64,000 nucleotides of DNA from Artemisia argyi (GCA_030686995.1 CM060702.1:68326440-68390439), one strand, 5' to 3'; positions 12,897-25,826 are shown, counted from the stretch's first letter. A program made the numbers and translations. Notes: generated by a model from the sequence alone, not told the origin.

Positions 12897-12898
<2 letters not shown>

Positions 12899-12943
<45 letters not shown>
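12899..12943. repeat. (AT)n microsatellite, short allele in the left LTR of element B
   Basis: About 42 bases of pure AT repeat. The matching tract in the right LTR is about 98 bases. The two were identical at insertion, so the difference arose since. Confidence 0.95.
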
Positions 12944-12945
<2 letters not shown>

Positions 12946-14300
12946 AAATCTTCCTTTTGCAATTCTTTCTAATTAACATACCTAAACCACTTGAGTAAAA
13001 AGGTTACTTCTGGAAAGCTTTTAGTAAAATGCTGAAAGTTATAAAGGTTCACAGATTGGAAAAAAAAAAGAATTCAAAAGAGTGGTAGCTAGCCAAGCAG
13101 TTGCGTCACATGAACAAACAACTACGCACACCTTAATCGTTGGTGTAAATAAGCTAGAATAAGGTAGACCCTAGACCTAAAAGCTACTAAGTGCTAAAGT
13201 ATAACTAATTAAGCTAATGTGGACTAAGAATAAGCAACAAGACAGCTGCTAAGTACACGAAGAAAAAAGAGCAGTGATGGGCATTTGTTGTAGCAGGGGT
13301 GAGTGGGCATAAGCATCCACAAATATAAGCCACCAATAAAAAGAGTTAAGAGCTAGAAGCTGTAAACCATTAAGCACTAGCCACCAAGGAACATGTAAAA
13401 AAATAAAAGTTAACTAATTCGGGCCAGTAACGAGCTTATCTAGGGGGCTGTTTGGGGGGCTGTTGCAGTAGGGCAGTTAAAAGAAAGTCCAGGGGTAGGG
13501 GTCATTTGCAAGGCTAATTCAAACCACTAAAGGGTACCTAAACTACAAAAGGAGCTAAAATGGGTAAAGCCATATTACCACTGCTTGTAAACTTAGAATT
13601 CACACTCAAGACCTACATTTACTGATCTAAACTTAAGAATGAACTTAGCTTGTGACTGATCTGAAACTGACTTAGCATCAGTTAAGATTTTGAAACTCAT
13701 TTTGACCAAAGTAAGACTTGTAACTTAACTAAAACTTGAGAACAACTTGTATACCTCTTTTCAAACTAATAGTTATAAGTTATCTAAAGCCTAAGTTTAA
13801 GATAAGTAACAACAACAAACAACAAATAACAATTAACAAACTGTATGAACAATTTAGACTTGACAGCTTACTTGACCTCAAAGCTAGGAGCAATTAGAGA
13901 ACTAGAACCACAAGGATAACCTACACGTCTCCCATGAGACTCTAACCCACATTCCATCTTTCCATAACTTTAACTTCTGCTACTGCTGCTTTCATCCTTC
14001 TTTAGTAACCTCTTTTTCTTTTCTTTTTTTTTTTTTCTTTTTCTCATTTTTTTTCTTCTCTCAATTCTGCTTTCTTTAATTTAAAATACCTTTAACATTT
14101 TTAAACTAGAATTTGAGATAATTCAAGTAATAATTAAAAGGCAAATCAAGAAATTTAAAACTCTGAATGAAAATGCTAATGGGATATAACTTGAAAGAGA
14201 CTTTAATTAAACTTAAAAACTGCAATTACAAAATTTAATTAAGCTTGAAAATAATAGAAAAGATACAAGAGAAAGATGCCTTTGAAGGCTACAATTAGAA

Positions 14301-14312
14301 CCTATTTATACT
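14301..14312 (-). promoter_or_regulatory. TATA box in the 3' LTR of element B
   Basis: The minus strand reads AGTATAAATAGG, a canonical plant TATA box. It would direct transcription on the minus strand into R-U5. The copy in the 5' LTR at 24781-24792 is the functional position for the element's own transcript. Confidence 0.6.
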
Positions 14313-15324
14313 AATAACTAACTAGGGTTTCATCAGTTCTTGTCATCATCCTTGTGTGCTTGTTAGCTGAGACAGAAAAAATTTGTGAGTCCCTTGTGCT
14401 TCTTTTCAATTATCCTCAGCCTTTGGATTAGTCTTGAACTCATCACATCCTTCCAATTATACCTTGGCGTCCAATTGAGGTTGTGGATTGCCAACGTGGC
14501 AAGGGTTAGGTAGGGGTTTGTGAGTGTTATGGAGATGGTAGTGGGATTGGGGAATGGATTTTGAGGACAAGGTTTGAGGGTGATGGGGAGATGGTGATGG
14601 GAGTGTTTGAGGGTTGCAGTCACGAGGGGGAAAGTGATGTAGGAGAGACGAGCTTATTTTATTCAGACTCATATTTTTTTTTTTTTGACCAAAAGATGCG
14701 TATGTTTTAGTTATAAAACGCTTTAGGGGTTTGTGGGCTAGGGTTAGCTTTTGGGCCTTGGGGTGGACTGATTTTAATTTGGGTTGGACAAGTGGGCTGG
14801 TAATTGATTTTATTGTATAAGGATCCGTTTGGTATCATGATGTTATAAGGACTACTTTTGCAATATGGCTGAAAATCCAAGGACCTGAGTTGCCACTTTC
14901 CCAAAGGTATCTTAAGGATCAATTTTACCAATATTCACTTTTCCAATGACCATAGATGTAGTTTTCCAAAATTTGAAATACCAGGGGCTAAAACTGCCAA
15001 TTGGCCAAAGTACAGGGACCAATTGTGTAATTTTCCAAATCTTTTTACCCAAAGACCATTTATGATTTTTAAAGAGCAAGGGTTGACTTTTCTTTGAAAT
15101 GAATGCTCAGGGACTAGTTTTGTCAAATTTTGAAAGTTGCGGGACTGAAACTGCCAAATATGCAAATTTTGTTCATTTTTCGTTTGTTTTCACTCGTTTT
15201 GTATCAGAAACATATAAAACACGATCTTTGGGATTTTCTTCATATTTTGGTGTGTTTTTGAGTGTTTTTAAACGTTTTGCAGTTCAGATTTGACTAAAAA
15301 TGATGAGTATTTACACACTCATCA

Positions 15325-15340
15325 ATCCCCCACACTAAAC
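15325..15340 (-). other. Polypurine tract of element B
   Basis: Read on the minus strand, TTTAGTGTGGGGGAT immediately precedes the 3' LTR start TGATGAGT. This is the expected place and composition of the plus-strand priming tract in Athila/Tat elements. Confidence 0.75.
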
Positions 15341-15390
15341 TATTGCTAGTCCCTAGCAATCTTTTTGAGAAAAATTAATGGATTTGAAGT

Positions 15391-15760
15391 CTCTTTACCA
15401 AAAGCCATTACTTCTAGAGTAGCCGAATGTTTTGGGTTCAAGTAAGAATTATGGTCCATCCGATGACCATGTGATTTTTAGCAAACCACCAGCTTTCAAC
15501 GGTTTTGATTTGTCTTTACCAGAAGTCGTTTGCTTCTGGACTAGCCAACTCTTAATGGAACAGTCAACATCTTGGTGAGTTGATTACCAATTATGGTTTT
15601 TCCACTGCCTTTACCACAAGCCATAATCTTGCGGGCTAGCCAACTCATTTACTATTGAGGATATGGGGAGTTGAGGTACCATACAATTTTTGGCAAATTG
15701 CAAGCCATCAACGGATTTGAGTTATCTTTACCAAGAGCCGTTTGCTCCTGGATTAGCCAA
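15391..15760 (-). repeat. Four spaced hairpin repeats in the 3' untranslated part of element B
   Basis: On the plus strand, unit 2 has CCAGAAG/CTTCTGG, unit 3 has CCACAAG/CTTGCGG, unit 4 has CCAAGAGC/GCTCCTGG, and unit 1 is a decayed form. Each is flanked by TCTTTACC on the left and (C/A)TAGCCAA on the right. The spacing is 121, 94 and 118 bases. Units 2 and 4 also share an upstream phrase (CAACGGNTTTGA), which suggests duplication of a two-hairpin block. Confidence 0.6.
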
Positions 15761-16201
15761 TCCTTTTGTCTTTTAGACACGGCGGATTAATAACCACAAA
15801 AAATTTTGAAATAAAGTGAATTTTTTTTTTAAATTTTGGCCAAAAACAGGGGTACTAGACGGTATAATTTGATAAAATTCGTTAGAATTTTCCCCTCCCT
15901 TACACTTAGAATTGAATATTGTCCTTAATATTCAAAGTCCCAGCTATTATGCCAAATCCTTGAACGAAAGAAGAGAATATTAGAAGCTAACTGTGGGAAT
16001 GTCATTTTTCATTTTTCACTTTATTTATACAAACACACATTTTTTTTTGAAGATATGTACATTGCAAATAGCTTCAGGGGGTGGCCACTCCCCCACACTA
16101 GGGTGTTAGAAAGTAGAAAGAAATCAGAGACACGGGTGAAAACCCATGTTGTTGCTACTGTTTTTGTTTATCGAGTCGCTAGCTTGACTCGATCCCCGAA
16201 T

Positions 16202-17330
16202 TCATTGGTCCATGGGGAAAGTTTGGAGGTCCGGGACAATGGGTGGTATGTCCCCTCCAAAATAATGTTTCAACCGATGCCCATTTACTTTGAAATTTGG
16301 ACCGTCGTTTTGAGATAACTCGATGGTACAATAAGGAAAAACTTTGGCAACGGTGAAAGGTCCAGTCCAGCGGGTTTTAAGCTTACCCGAAAAGATCTTT
16401 AATCGAGAGTTAAAAAGAAGGACTCGGTCACGAACGTTGAAAACGCGGTTCTTGATTTTGGAGTCGTGGATCTTTTTTGTTTTCTCTTTATAGATTAAAG
16501 AGTTTTCGTAAGCTTGATCACGAAGTTCATTAAGTTCGTTGAGTTGAACCTTCCTATGATCACCCGCACACTTAAGATCAAAATTAGCATTCTTCAAAGC
16601 CCAATAGGCTTTGTGCTCGAGCTCAATCGGTAGATGACACGCTTTTCCATACACGAGCTTATAAGGAGTACACCCGATGGGTGTTTTATAAGCCGTGTGA
16701 AAAGCCCATAGAGCGTCATCTAACTTGTCAGACCAAGAGGCACGGTTTTCGCCTACAGTTCTTTCAAGAATTCTTTTCAAACCACGGTTTGAAACCTCCA
16801 CTTGCCCACTTGTTTGTGGGTGATAAGCGGTAGCAAGTCGGTGAGTGACACCATACTTTAGCATGACTTTTGCAAATTGTTCGTTGCAAAAGTGAGTACC
16901 GCGATTGCTAATGATAGCGCGGGGAGTTCCAAACCTAGAGAAGAGAGATTTCAAAAACTTTACAACTACTCGGGCATCGTTGGTTGGGAGAGCTTTTGCT
17001 TCGACCCATTTTGACAAGTAGTCAACGGCCACGAGTATGTACTTGTTCCCTCGTGAAGACGGGAACGGCCCCATAAAGTCTATGCCCCAAACATCAAAGA
17101 TCTCACAAACTTGGATGACATTTTGTGGCATTTCATCCCGTTGTGTTATCTTTCCTTTACGTTGACACGAGTCGCAAGATTTGACTAGGTCATGGGCGTC
17201 TTTGTAAATGGAGGGCCAATAAAAACCGGACTCAAATACTTTTCGAGCGGTGTAGTTCGGGCTATGATGTCCCCCGGTGGGTCCATTATGACAAGCCTTA
17301 AGGATCTCCATGGCTTCTAGGCCATGAACA
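16202..17330 (-). pseudogene. Integrase domain of element B with a lost catalytic Asp
   Basis: The N-terminal HHCC zinc finger (HNGPTGGHH ... CDSCQ) lies at about 17140-17310. The core has Asp in GIDFMGPF (17078-17080) and Glu in GQVEVSN (16796-16798). The residue expected to be Asp in the D-x-G-T-H-F motif is Asn (AAT, 16904-16906), a G-to-A change. The C-terminal part reads [18 protein letters not shown] and ends [14 protein letters not shown] before the stop. There is no chromodomain, as expected for Athila/Tat. The frame itself is open for 623 codons from RNase H onwards. Confidence 0.85.
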
Positions 17331-20300
17331 CACCTTCGAATAACCTGATCCGCACAGATCTTAAACATATAGGGGTCGTCCCAAAAGTAGTGATTAACAT
17401 CTTTGAAAAACTTGCTCTTTTGGTGGGACGACATCCCTTTAACAACGAAATTCCCCGCATGGTAGTTTGCAAAGTCGGCAAACCATGGGGTACTAGAATC
17501 ACCACGAGAGGAAATCACATTAAGTATCTCGAGAGGAAACGTTTCATTTATTTCCTTTTTCTCGAGAACACCTTGATGAGGATTCTCCAATCGGGAAAGA
17601 TGGTCAGCAGCGAGGTTCTCGGCTCCTTTTTTATAACGAATGATGATATCAAATTCTTGTAGGAGGAGAACCCAACGGAGCAATCTCGGCTTTGCGCCTT
17701 GTTTGGCAAAGAGATATTTGAGAGCCGAGTGATCCGTGTACACTATGCATTTAGTCAAGATCAAATATGGCCGAAACTTCTCAAACGCATACACCACGGC
17801 TAGTAATTCTTTTTCCGTTGTGGTGTAGTGAGTTTGAGCTTCGGTCAAGGTTTTGCTTGCATAATGAATCGGCTGAAAATGTTTGGTTTTTCGTTGCCCC
17901 AAGACCGCACCTATTGCAAAGTCACTTGCATCACACATAAGTTCGAAAGGTAGGTCCCAATCGGGGGCAACAAGAATGGGTGCCTCGGTAAGCTTTTTCT
18001 TGAGAGTTTGAAAAGCTTCGATGCACTCATCGGAAAAGACAAATGGAGTCGCTTTTTCAAGAAGTCGGGTCATAGGCCTAGCTATCTTCGAGAAATCTTG
18101 AATGAATCAACGATAGAAGCCGGCATGACCCAGGAAACTCCGAACACCTTTAACAGTGGTGGGAGGAGGAAGCTTAGCAATGACATCGATTTTAGCTTTA
18201 TCAACCTCAATCCCACTCTTGGAAATCTTATGGCCAAGGACAATTCCTTCCTTGACCATGAAATGACTTTTCTCCCAATTTAGACTGAGATTGGTGTCTT
18301 CACACCTTTGAAGCATTTTGTCTAAATTGGCGATACATGATTTGAATGAATTCCCAACGACCGAAAAATCATCCATGAAGACCTCCATTGTTTTCTCGAT
18401 CATGTCGTGAAAAATGGCCATCATGCATCTTTGAAACGTGCCCGGAGCATTACACAAGCCAAAAGGCATGCGTCGATCAGCAAATGTTCCATATGGACAA
18501 GTGAAAGTCGTTTTTTCTTGATCTTAAGGATCGATGGGAATTTGGAAATAACCCGAAAAACCGTCAAGAAAACAATAGTATTCGTTTCCCGCCAATCTTT
18601 CGAGCATTTGATCCATGAAAGGTAATGGAAAGTGGTCTTTACGGGTGGCGTCGTTTGATTCTCGATAATCAATGCAAACGCGCCAACCCATTACCAATCG
18701 AGTAGGAATTAACTCATAATCATCATTTTTTACAACCGTTATGCCACCCTTCTTGGGCACACAATGAACGGGACTCACCCAAGGACTATCCGAAATAGGG
18801 TAAATCAAACCGGCATCAAGAAGTTTTATGACCTCTTGCTTGATAACCTCATGAATTTTAGGATTTACCCTTCTTTGTTGTTGAACCGCCGGTTTAAAGT
18901 CATCTTCCATCAAAATCTTATGCATACAAAATTTCGGGTTAATACCCTTGATGTCGGAAAGTCTCCAAATAATGGCTCGCTTGTGTGACTTTAAAACCTT
19001 GAGAAGAGCGGTTTTGTTTTCCTCATTCAAGTCTTTAGCAATTATGACGGGAAACTTATCGTCACCCTCCAAAAATGCGTACTCGAGATGAGGCGGAAGT
19101 TCCTTGAGTTCGACCTAAGGAAAGTCATCAGTTTTTTCAACATTTTTGACTTCCAAGTTATGAAGTTCTTTTGGAGGAAGAGATGATGGATCATCATTAA
19201 GCAACTTCTCAAGTAGAAGTATGTCTTCCTCGGGATTGATAGAATCATGATCAACATGAGAATCACATGACAAACAAGCTTCAATTTCTTCCAAAATGAA
19301 GTCACCTCCCAAAAATGGAGTAAGAGAGGGGGGAGAGACATCAATGGTAGAATTGATCGATCCTTGCACATTTAACACTTCCTCAAAATAATCATCGCAT
19401 GCAAAATCGATGACATCAAGTCGGTTAATTTCTTCTCGCTCAAGTTCGAGAAGATCTTTTGAAGTGTTTTCAATGTTAATGACAAATTTTTCGTCGCCAA
19501 CTCTTAGAGTCATTTCTCCTTCGAAGACGTCGATTAATGCACGAGCCGTTTTTAAGAATGGTCTCCTCAAAATAAGGGGAACACGAGGATCGACATCAAA
19601 ATCAACGACTACGAAGTCGGCAGGAAAATGGAACTTGTCAACCTTCACGAAGACATCTTCAGCAATACCCTTTGGAATCGTAACCGAACGGGTTGCTAAT
19701 TCTAGAGTCATTCGTGTTGGTGTAAGCTCGGGAAGTGAAAGTTTTTGCCAAATAGAGAAAGGCATGAGATTTATGCTAGCGCCAAGATCGGCCAAGGCGA
19801 AGCATTCTTCAAGCTTTTGGAAATCACAAGGAATGAGAAATTTTCCGGGGTCTCCTAATTTTTCGGGAAGTTTCTTTAGAAGAACCGCCGAACAATTCTC
19901 ATTCAAACGAGTTTTGGTGAGTTCAAACAGTTTCTCTTTGTTACTTAAAAGACTCTTGAAAGTGGAAGCAAACTTGGACATATAGAGAAGAGCATCCGCG
20001 AAACTAATGTCGAAGTGTAATTTTTGAAATATTTCAAGAAACTTCTTCATTTGATCATTAGTTTGCTCACGGAGTCTTTGATCATTTAAACGCGAAGGAT
20101 AAGGTATTGAAGCTTTTGGTTGAACGGGATTTTCCGGAGGTTCAAAAACAATTCCCGGTTTGGACTTGGTTTTTGGGACAACATGAGGTTAGACGTGTGC
20201 GGTACTTCGTGTGCTAGTAATTTGCACTTTGTCCTTTGTATCCTCATGTTCACGTTCCACTACCTCAGGAGGAGAAAAAGATGAGGTAGTAGGAATCGCG

Positions 20301-21892
20301 GTTCCATCATAAGAAACACCACTACGGGTTGTGATCGCCTTTACATCGCCCTTCGGGTTGGCGATCGTGTTGCTTGGTAGCGTTCCCGATCCCGAAGGTC
20401 GATCATTTAAAGACTTCCTTAGTTCAGAAATTTGACTGATCAACAACCTGTTTGTTTCTTCCTGAGCTTTCATAAATTGTTTCAATAACTCATCGGTTGC
20501 TGATGGAGTTTGAACAACGGCTTGATTTTGATGAGAAAAATTTTGAGCTCGGTTGTTTTGATTGAAACTTTGATTTTGAAAATTTCCATGGTTTTGATTA
20601 CCATGAAAATTGTTTTCTTGATTGAAATTACCATAACCTTGGTTTCTATTCAAGTTTCCTTGATTTTGAGAACCTTGGTTGTAATTTCCCCCTTGATTTG
20701 GATATTGGTTCATAGGGGCCTGAAATTGGTTTTGAACATTCGGGTTTCTTTGTTGTTGATTTTGATTGAATCGATTTGGATTATTGGGTTGAGAAAAACC
20801 GGGTAGACCACTTTGATTGTTAGCACGGTAATTTGGTTCCATTTGAGGGCGGTATTGGTTACCTCCTTGATTAGAACTACCGGCTATCGCATTAACTTCA
20901 AAAGGATTGCCATCGGTGGCAGTACAATTGTATTAAGCATGTGGACCACCACAAGTAACACAAACGTCAACCTTTTTGACTTCAGCAGGTTGAGAAGAAA
21001 CTTTCTTTGTTTTGGTGAGAACCAAAGCATGAATAGCTTCCGTGAGCTTGTCAAGTCTAGCATCGGTGCTAGATTGAGCCACGGGTGATGAGGAAGAAGG
21101 ACCAACATTAACTTGGGAAACAACCGATTTGCTTCATGGAATGCGGACCTTAGACTTATTTTCAATGATCCTCAAAGCATCTTTGGTGGTTCGATTCAAG
21201 AAATTACCTCCCGCGGAGGCATTAAGAGAGTCTTGATCGACTTGTCCCACACCATTATAGAAAGTGTCGAGTTACATTAACTCGGAGAAACTGTGATGAG
21301 GACATTTACGAAGCATGTCCTTGTAACGATCCCATGCCTCACTGAATGATTCATCAAATTTCTGAGTGAATTTCATGATCTCATTCTTGAGGGCTGTGGT
21401 TTTAGAAGGAGGAAAGAACTCATTCACAAACTTCTTAACCAAATCTTCCCACGTTTCAATCGATCGAGGGGGTTGTTTGTCTAGCCAATTTTTGGCAGCC
21501 CCATCGAGGGAAAATGGGAAGAGAAGAAGTTTGATAGCTTCTTCAGGGACATTTTTACATTTGATGGTGGACGTGATTTTGTTAGACCATCGAATGTGAT
21601 CTTGAGGATCGTCCCTCTCGAAACCATAGAATTGACGCGAGGTGACTAAGTTTATCAACCCCGTCTTAAGCTCGAAATTGTCAGCCACGATGGCTGGAAT
21701 GATGATAGCATCTCCGTAACCCTCGATGGGTGCTTGGAGAAGCTCATTCATAGTGGGCTCGGCCGCCATGATTGGAATAGTACGAATCTCGGGTTCGACT
21801 ATTCGATTGGTACGTCGTCGATTACGCCTTCTTCTTGGAATATTATTAAGCGATTGCAAAGGACTTGTTGACGTAGACGAACGCGTGCGCAT
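16202..21892 (-). pseudogene. gag-pol: gag-pol polyprotein of element B, one frame with in-frame stops
   Basis: The start is the ATG at 21892 (MRTRSSTSTSP). All segments share one frame: 21892-21272 (Gag), 20842-20189 (Gag end), 20050-19115 (protease with DLGAS near 19780), 19072-18524 (RT start), 18469-18107 (RT with FMDD near 18370) and 18073-16202 (RNase H and integrase, 623 codons). The Gag CCHC-like knuckle at about 20930 contains a stop (CVTCGGPHA-stop-YNC). Gag also has an Asn/Gln-rich tract. Stops lie near 21272, 21140, 20931, 20189, 19115, 18524 and 18107. Most look like CAA to TAA or CGA to TGA. Integrase has the HHCC finger and two of three catalytic acids; the middle Asp is Asn (ISNRGTHF, 16904-16906). 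Catalytically dead as it stands. Confidence 0.9.
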
Positions 21893-22400
21893 GCACCACA
21901 AAAATATCAATTAAAACAATACCACTTTAACGACAAGGGAACTTAAACCAATAATCAAGAACGCAAGGTCGACTTCTAAAGAAAAACGCACAAAGGAGCG
22001 GGAGAGAAGAATGGATCTCTCACTGGGCGAAGTTCGTTGGATCGCCACATACCGTTTCGACTCCTCTTAAAGTGTGTTTCTCGTTTAAAAGTTTTCCAAA
22101 ATGCAAGTGATACAAAGGCAAGTTTTGATCTTTGGTTTGGGAACTTATTATGGTCACACCCCCAGTTGGTAGGTGTTCTACCTTGGTTTGCGGTGGTAAG
22201 ATTTTAATGTTGTTATTATTAAACAAAGAAACAGGAAAAAAATTTTGTGTTTTTCTTATCTTATATAGATATAATACATATATAGAAACAAAAGAAAAAT
22301 ATTTTTGGTTTTTTTTATAAGTTTTATAAAAGCGTAACTTCTTGAGAAGGTTCTACAAGACTAATCGTCTAAACCTTATCGAGACTTTAGACACACAGCC

Positions 22401-22418
22401 TCCCCGGCAGCGGCGCCA
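22401..22418 (-). other. Primer binding site of element B (tRNA-Asp type)
   Basis: The minus strand reads TGGCGCCGCTGCCGGGGA, identical to the site in element A and one base from a perfect match to the 3' end of plant tRNA-Asp. It is two bases from the 5' LTR. Confidence 0.9.
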
Positions 22419-23254
22419 TTTGATTCGTTGTGTTTTGGTGTGTGCAAACAACAATTATCAAAATATCAACAAACGTGAGGTCTAATTTATCGTGAGACAA
22501 ATAGACGTGAAGTAATACAAGTAAACCTTTTAGGAAAAAGATTACCTCGCAAAACTTGTGAAAGTGATATTTAAATTGTGAGACCGGGAAGTGATTTCCC
22601 GGGTCGTACCCCAATGAGGTGTGAATGGAAAGCTTCGAATGAGATTGGGATTAAAATCTTGTATGATTTGGAACGTTATTTGGTTTTGTGATACGTTAAA
22701 TTAACGAAATTGAAAATTAACGAACGACGGTAAAAATAAATTAACCTAAGGCAACTAATAAACTAGGAAAACCCTAAAAAACACTACGGGAAAACATAAT
22801 TAGGTATCGGGAATCCTAAAACGCCACCTAAATTAAAAACGCGACGTTTATTTAAAAATTACGCGAGTGCGCAAAATATAAAGCGAGTTTTGAGCTAAAA
22901 AGGTCCTACGGATTTACGAATAATTTTCTAACGCACTAAGGGATAAAAGAAAATTTTTGAAAAAAGAAAATTAATTTTTTAATAATCTTTGGATTTATTA
23001 TAATTTAACCAATATTAAAACTAAATTAAACTCTAAAAAATACTAAAAAGCTAGGGAAAATTCTGAAATTTTTCTGTAAAATCTACTACTAAATAAAGAG
23101 ACTAGGAAAAATAAAAATATGAAATAAGCAGTTAAAAATAAGCAGAAAGTAGCACTCTAAAAGCTAAGCTAGCAATAAGCAATTAAAACTAACACAACAT
23201 TAAATAGATTAATAGTGACAGAAACTACAAAAAGAGCTAGCAGCACAGATGGTC

Positions 23255-23442
<188 letters not shown>

Positions 23443-24780
23443 TTAAATCTTCCTTTTGCAATTCTTTCTAATTAACATACATAAACCACTTGAGTAAAAA
23501 GGTTACATCTGGAAAGCTTTTAGTAAAATGCTGCAAGTTATAAAGGTTCACAGATTGCAAAAAAAAAAAGAATTCAAAAGAGTGGTAGCTAGCCAAGCAG
23601 TTGTGTCACATGAACAAACAACTATGCACACCTTAATCGTTGGTGAAAATAAGCTAGAATAAGGTAGACCCTAGACCTAAAAGCTACTAAGTGCTAAAGT
23701 ATAACTAATTAAGCTAATGTGGACTAAGAATAAGCAACAAGATAGCTGCTAAGTACACGAAGAAAAAAGAGCAGTGATGGGCATTTGTTGTAGCAGGGGT
23801 GAGTAGGCATAAGCATCCACAAAAATAAGCCACCAATAAAAAGAGTTAAGAGCTAGAAGCTGTAAACCATTAAGCACTAGCCACCAAGGAACATGTAAAA
23901 AAACAAAAGTTAAATAATTCGGGCCAGTAACGAGCTTATGTAGGGGGCTGTTTGGGGGGCTGTTGCAGCAGGGCAGTTAAAAGAAAGTCCAGGGGTAGGG
24001 GTCATTTGCAAGGCTAATTCAAACCACTAAAGGGTACCTAAACTACAAAAGGAGCTAAAATGGGTAAAGCCATATTACCACTGCTTGTAAACCTAGAATT
24101 CACACTCAAGACCTACATTTACTGATCTAAACTTAAGAATGAACTTAGCTTGTGACTGATCTGAAACTGACTTAGCATCAGTTAAGATTTTGAAACTCAT
24201 TTTGACCAAAGTAAGACTTGTAACTTAACTAAAACTTGAGAACAACTTGTATACCTCTTTTCAAACTAATAGTTATAAGTTATCTATAGCCTAAGTTTAA
24301 GATAAGTAACAACAACAAACAACAAATAACAATTAACAAACTGTATGAACAATTTAGACTTGACAGCTTACTTGACCTCAAAGCTAGGAACAATTAGAGA
24401 ACTAGAACCACAAGGACAACCTACACGTCTCCCATGAGACTCTAACCCACATTCCGTCTTTCCACAACTTTAACTTCTGCTATTGCTGCTTTCATCCTTC
24501 TTTTCTTTTTTTTTTCTCCGTTTTTTTTTCTTTTCTTCTCTCAATTCTGCTTTCTTTAATTTAAAATACCTTTAACATTTTTAAACTAGAATTTGAGATA
24601 ATTCAAGTAATAATTAAAAGGCAATTCAAGAAATTTAAAACTCTGAATGAAAATGCTAATGGGATATAACTTGAAAGAGACTTTAATTAAACTTAAAAAC
24701 TGCAATTACAAAATTTAATTAAGCTTGAAAATAATAGAAAAGATACAAGAGAAAGATGCCTTTGAAGGCTACAATTAGAA

Positions 24781-24792
24781 CCTATTTATACT
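24781..24792 (-). promoter_or_regulatory. TATA box of the element B 5' LTR
   Basis: AGTATAAATAGG on the minus strand, in the LTR that would drive the gag-pol transcript. Confidence 0.6.
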
Positions 24793-25102
24793 AATAACTA
24801 ACTAGGGTTTCATCAATTCTTGTCAACATCCTTGTGTGCTTGTTTGCTGAGACATAAAAAACTTGTGAGTCCCTTGTGCTTCTTTTCAATTATTCTCAGC
24901 CTTTGGATTAGTCTTGAACTCATCACAGCCTTCCAATTATACCTTGGCGCCCAATTGAGGTTGTGGATTGCCAACGTGGCAAGGGTTAGGTAGGGGTTTG
25001 TGAGTGTTATGGAGATGGTAGTGGGATTGGGGAATGGATTTTGAGGGCAAGGTTTGAGTGTGATGGGGAGATGGTGATGGGAGTGTTGGAGGGTTGCAGT
25101 CA

Positions 25103-25103
<1 letters not shown>

Positions 25104-25133
<30 letters not shown>
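25104..25133. repeat. 30-base poly-G tract
   Basis: Thirty consecutive G on the plus strand within the right LTR of element B. The left LTR has five G at the same place. It may be real slippage or a sequencing or assembly artefact. Confidence 0.8.
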
Positions 25134-25134
<1 letters not shown>

Positions 25135-25821
25135 AGTAATGTGGGAGAGACGAGCTTATTTTATTCAGACTCATATTTCTTTTTTGACCAAAAAATGCGT
25201 ATGTTTTAGTTATAACGCTTTAGGGGTTTGTGGGCTAGGGTTAGCTTTTGGGCCTTGGGGTGGACTGGTTGTAATTTGGGTTGGACAAGTGGGCTGGTAA
25301 TTGATTTTATTGTTTAAGGATCTGTTTGGTATCATGATGTTATAAGGACTACTTTTGCAATATGGCTGAAAATCCAAGGACCTGAGTTGCCACTTTCCCA
25401 AAGGTATCTTAAGGATCAATTTTACCAATATTCACTTTTCCAAGGACCATAGATGCAGTTTTCCAAAATTTGAAATACCAGGGGCTAAAACTGCCAATTG
25501 GCCAATGTACAGGGACCAATTGTGTAATTTTCCAAATCTTTTTACCCAAAGACCATTTATGATTTTTAAAGAGCAAGGGTTGACTTTTCTTTGAAATGAA
25601 TGCTCAGGGACTAGTTTTGTCAAGTTTTGAAAGTTGGGGGACTGAAACTGCCAAATATGCAAATTTTGTTCGTTTTTCGTTTATTTTCACTCGTTTTGTA
25701 TCAGAAACATATAAAACACGATCTTTGGGATTTTCTTCATATTTTGGTGTGTTTTTTAGTGTTTTTAAACGTTTTGCAGTTCAGATTTGACTAAAAATGA
25801 TGAGTATTTACACACTCATCA

Positions 25822-25826
25822 GCAAC
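25822..25826 (+). other. Target site duplication GCAAC, right copy (element B)
   Basis: Matches 11986-11990 exactly and restores the reading frame of the interrupted env-like ORF when one copy and the element are removed. Confidence 0.9.

Larger units (their letters stand above)
11991..15324 (-). repeat. 3' LTR of element B (left copy, 3334 bp)
   Basis: The LTR starts TGATTCGTTG at 11991 and ends ACTCATCA at 15324. It aligns throughout with 22421-25821. It contains a tRNA-like Pol III promoter motif followed by an (AT)n tract of about 42 bases (12901-12942), a TATA motif at 14301-14312 on the minus strand, and degenerate AGGGACTA repeats near the outer end. No protein coding was seen; the open frames in it are chance. 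Confidence 0.92.
15325..16201 (-). other. Non-coding stretch between pol and the polypurine tract of element B
   Basis: This 0.88 kb has no open frame of note and no env-like gene. It holds four spaced copies of a hairpin unit (15391-15425, 15512-15550, 15606-15643, 15724-15760), each of the form CTTTACC-stem-loop-stem-CTAGCCAA. Otherwise it is AT-rich with short poly-T and poly-A runs. Confidence 0.6.
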
